Of a stretch of DNA of 64,000 bases, positions 63,493 to 64,000 are shown in pieces. This DNA comes from CAVUBL01 sp963837945. GTDB taxonomy: Bacteria > Acidobacteriota > Thermoanaerobaculia > Multivoradales > DATKCC01. Within the stretch, counting starts at the first letter, position 1; each line of letters starts with the position of its first letter. Under the pieces are notes generated by a model that was not told where the DNA came from, did not search any database, and was given only the letters and a program-made list of their open reading frames with translations. The DNA is taken from assembly GCA_963837945.1 (NCBI GenBank), contig CAWIQD010000030.1, forward strand, positions 1 through 64,000, written 5' to 3'. The position numbers and the translations under genes are program-made.

Positions 63493-64000
63493 TCACGCCT
63501 CCAGGCTGGAGTCGCCGGGCGCGGAGTCGGCCGGGAAGCGGGAGCGCCAAGCGCCCGCCGGGCCCTCGGCGCCCGGTTCATAGGCGGGCAGCGAGTCGGC
63601 CCAGGGCGCGAGGAAGCCGGGCACCTCCGCGGCCTCCGGGTCCCAGCTCGTCGGCACCTCGCCGGCCAGGCCTCCCGCCTGCCGCGAGAGCTGGGCCACG
63701 GCGATCGCCAGAGCGGCCTGGCCGGCGAGGGCCTCGAAGATCTCGAGGTCGAGGTCCGTGAAGGCGCTCCCCGGCCGCCGGCTGTCGGCGTAGATGGCGC
63801 CGATACGCCGCCCCAGGACCTCGAGGGGCAGGCAGGCGAGCGCCCGGATCCCCCGGTCGGCGATGCTGGCGCGGCGGCCGAGCTCGAGGTCCGCGCCGAC
63901 GTCGCAGGCGACCACCGGCCGGCCCTCGGCGAGGGCGCGCTCGACCGCCCCCGCGCTGCCCGCGAACTCTTCGCTCGCCAGCGCTTCGGGCTCGAGCCCG
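63493..64000 (-). CDS. GAF-domain protein, partial at window edge
   Basis: The 5' end lies beyond the window. At least 168 codons end at 63493. The visible part is a GAF domain (ALACLPLEVLGRRIGAIYAD, FTDLDLEIFEALAGQAALAI) followed by an acidic, Pro-rich tail. Such domains sense ligands ahead of sigma-54 activators, kinases or cyclases; the effector cannot be seen. It ends 62 bp before the kinase gene on the same strand. Confidence 0.8.
   Translation of the reverse strand, partial: GLEPEALASEEFAGSAGAVERALAEGRPVVACDVGADLELGRRASIADRGIRALACLPLEVLGRRIGAIYADSRRPGSAFTDLDLEIFEALAGQAALAIAVAQLSRQAGGLAGEVPTSWDPEAAEVPGFLAPWADSLPAYEPGAEGPAGAWRSRFPADSAPGDSSLEA

Overview
The window is 64 kb of a GC-rich chromosome from a diderm (Gram-negative-type) bacterium. 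The gene content suggests Acidobacteriota, perhaps near Thermoanaerobaculia: TPR-rich Ser/Thr kinases, a CHAT protease beside an ECF sigma/anti-sigma pair, HslVU, the PurS/PurQ/small-PurL system, and an outer-membrane barrel fused to a gluzincin and beta-propeller repeats. That placement is inference. The 16S gene is complete (4165-5720) and would settle it.

Layout. 1-6.2 kb: end of a lipoprotein gene, then a complete minus-strand rRNA operon (16S, tRNA-Ile, tRNA-Ala, 23S, 5S) with two tandem promoters, a boxA-like leader, processing stems and a terminator. 6.3-19.0 kb: purine genes purS-Q-L-F and purM-N, separated by about 5.6 kb carrying a thermolysin-like protease, a metallo-beta-lactamase-fold hydrolase and a membrane glycosyltransferase-like protein; a WalJ-like hydrolase lies upstream of purS. 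19.1-24.5 kb: a mini-sigma protein, a class-II cyclic-nucleotide phosphodiesterase-like protein, the large outer-membrane protein and two envelope proteins.

24.7-47 kb holds the conserved order dprA-topA-trmFO-xerC-hslV-hslU, opened in two places by accessory DNA. The first insertion (28.3-35.5 kb) carries a lipoprotein, a methyltransferase, an ECF sigma / anti-sigma / small acidic protein / TPR-CHAT protease group, a DinB protein and an AsnC-domain protein. The second (37.9-44.9 kb) carries a ribbon-helix-helix protein, two secreted proteins and a short cassette: secreted peptide, mini-sigma, zinc-finger-TPR protein. 47-51.6 kb: a fibronectin-type lipoprotein, dapF, a family-2 glycosyltransferase and tyrS.

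51.9-58.5 kb is the most unusual part. It has two near-duplicate TPR proteins with different N-terminal modules (XRE HTH; zinc-finger-like), a strong promoter driving three small unknown genes divergently from the XRE-TPR gene, two secreted proteins, and a second small secreted protein resembling the one at 42.4 kb. With the 42.4-44.5 kb cassette this looks like an uncharacterised signalling family: TPR receptor, exchangeable regulatory head, small exported protein and sigma-like partner. 58.5-64 kb: a NarL-type response regulator, its histidine kinase, a large Ser/Thr kinase with TPRs, and a GAF-domain protein cut by the window end.

Single-base frame breaks occur in purL, the histidine kinase and two minor genes. 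At least the purL break looks more like a sequencing or assembly error than biology.
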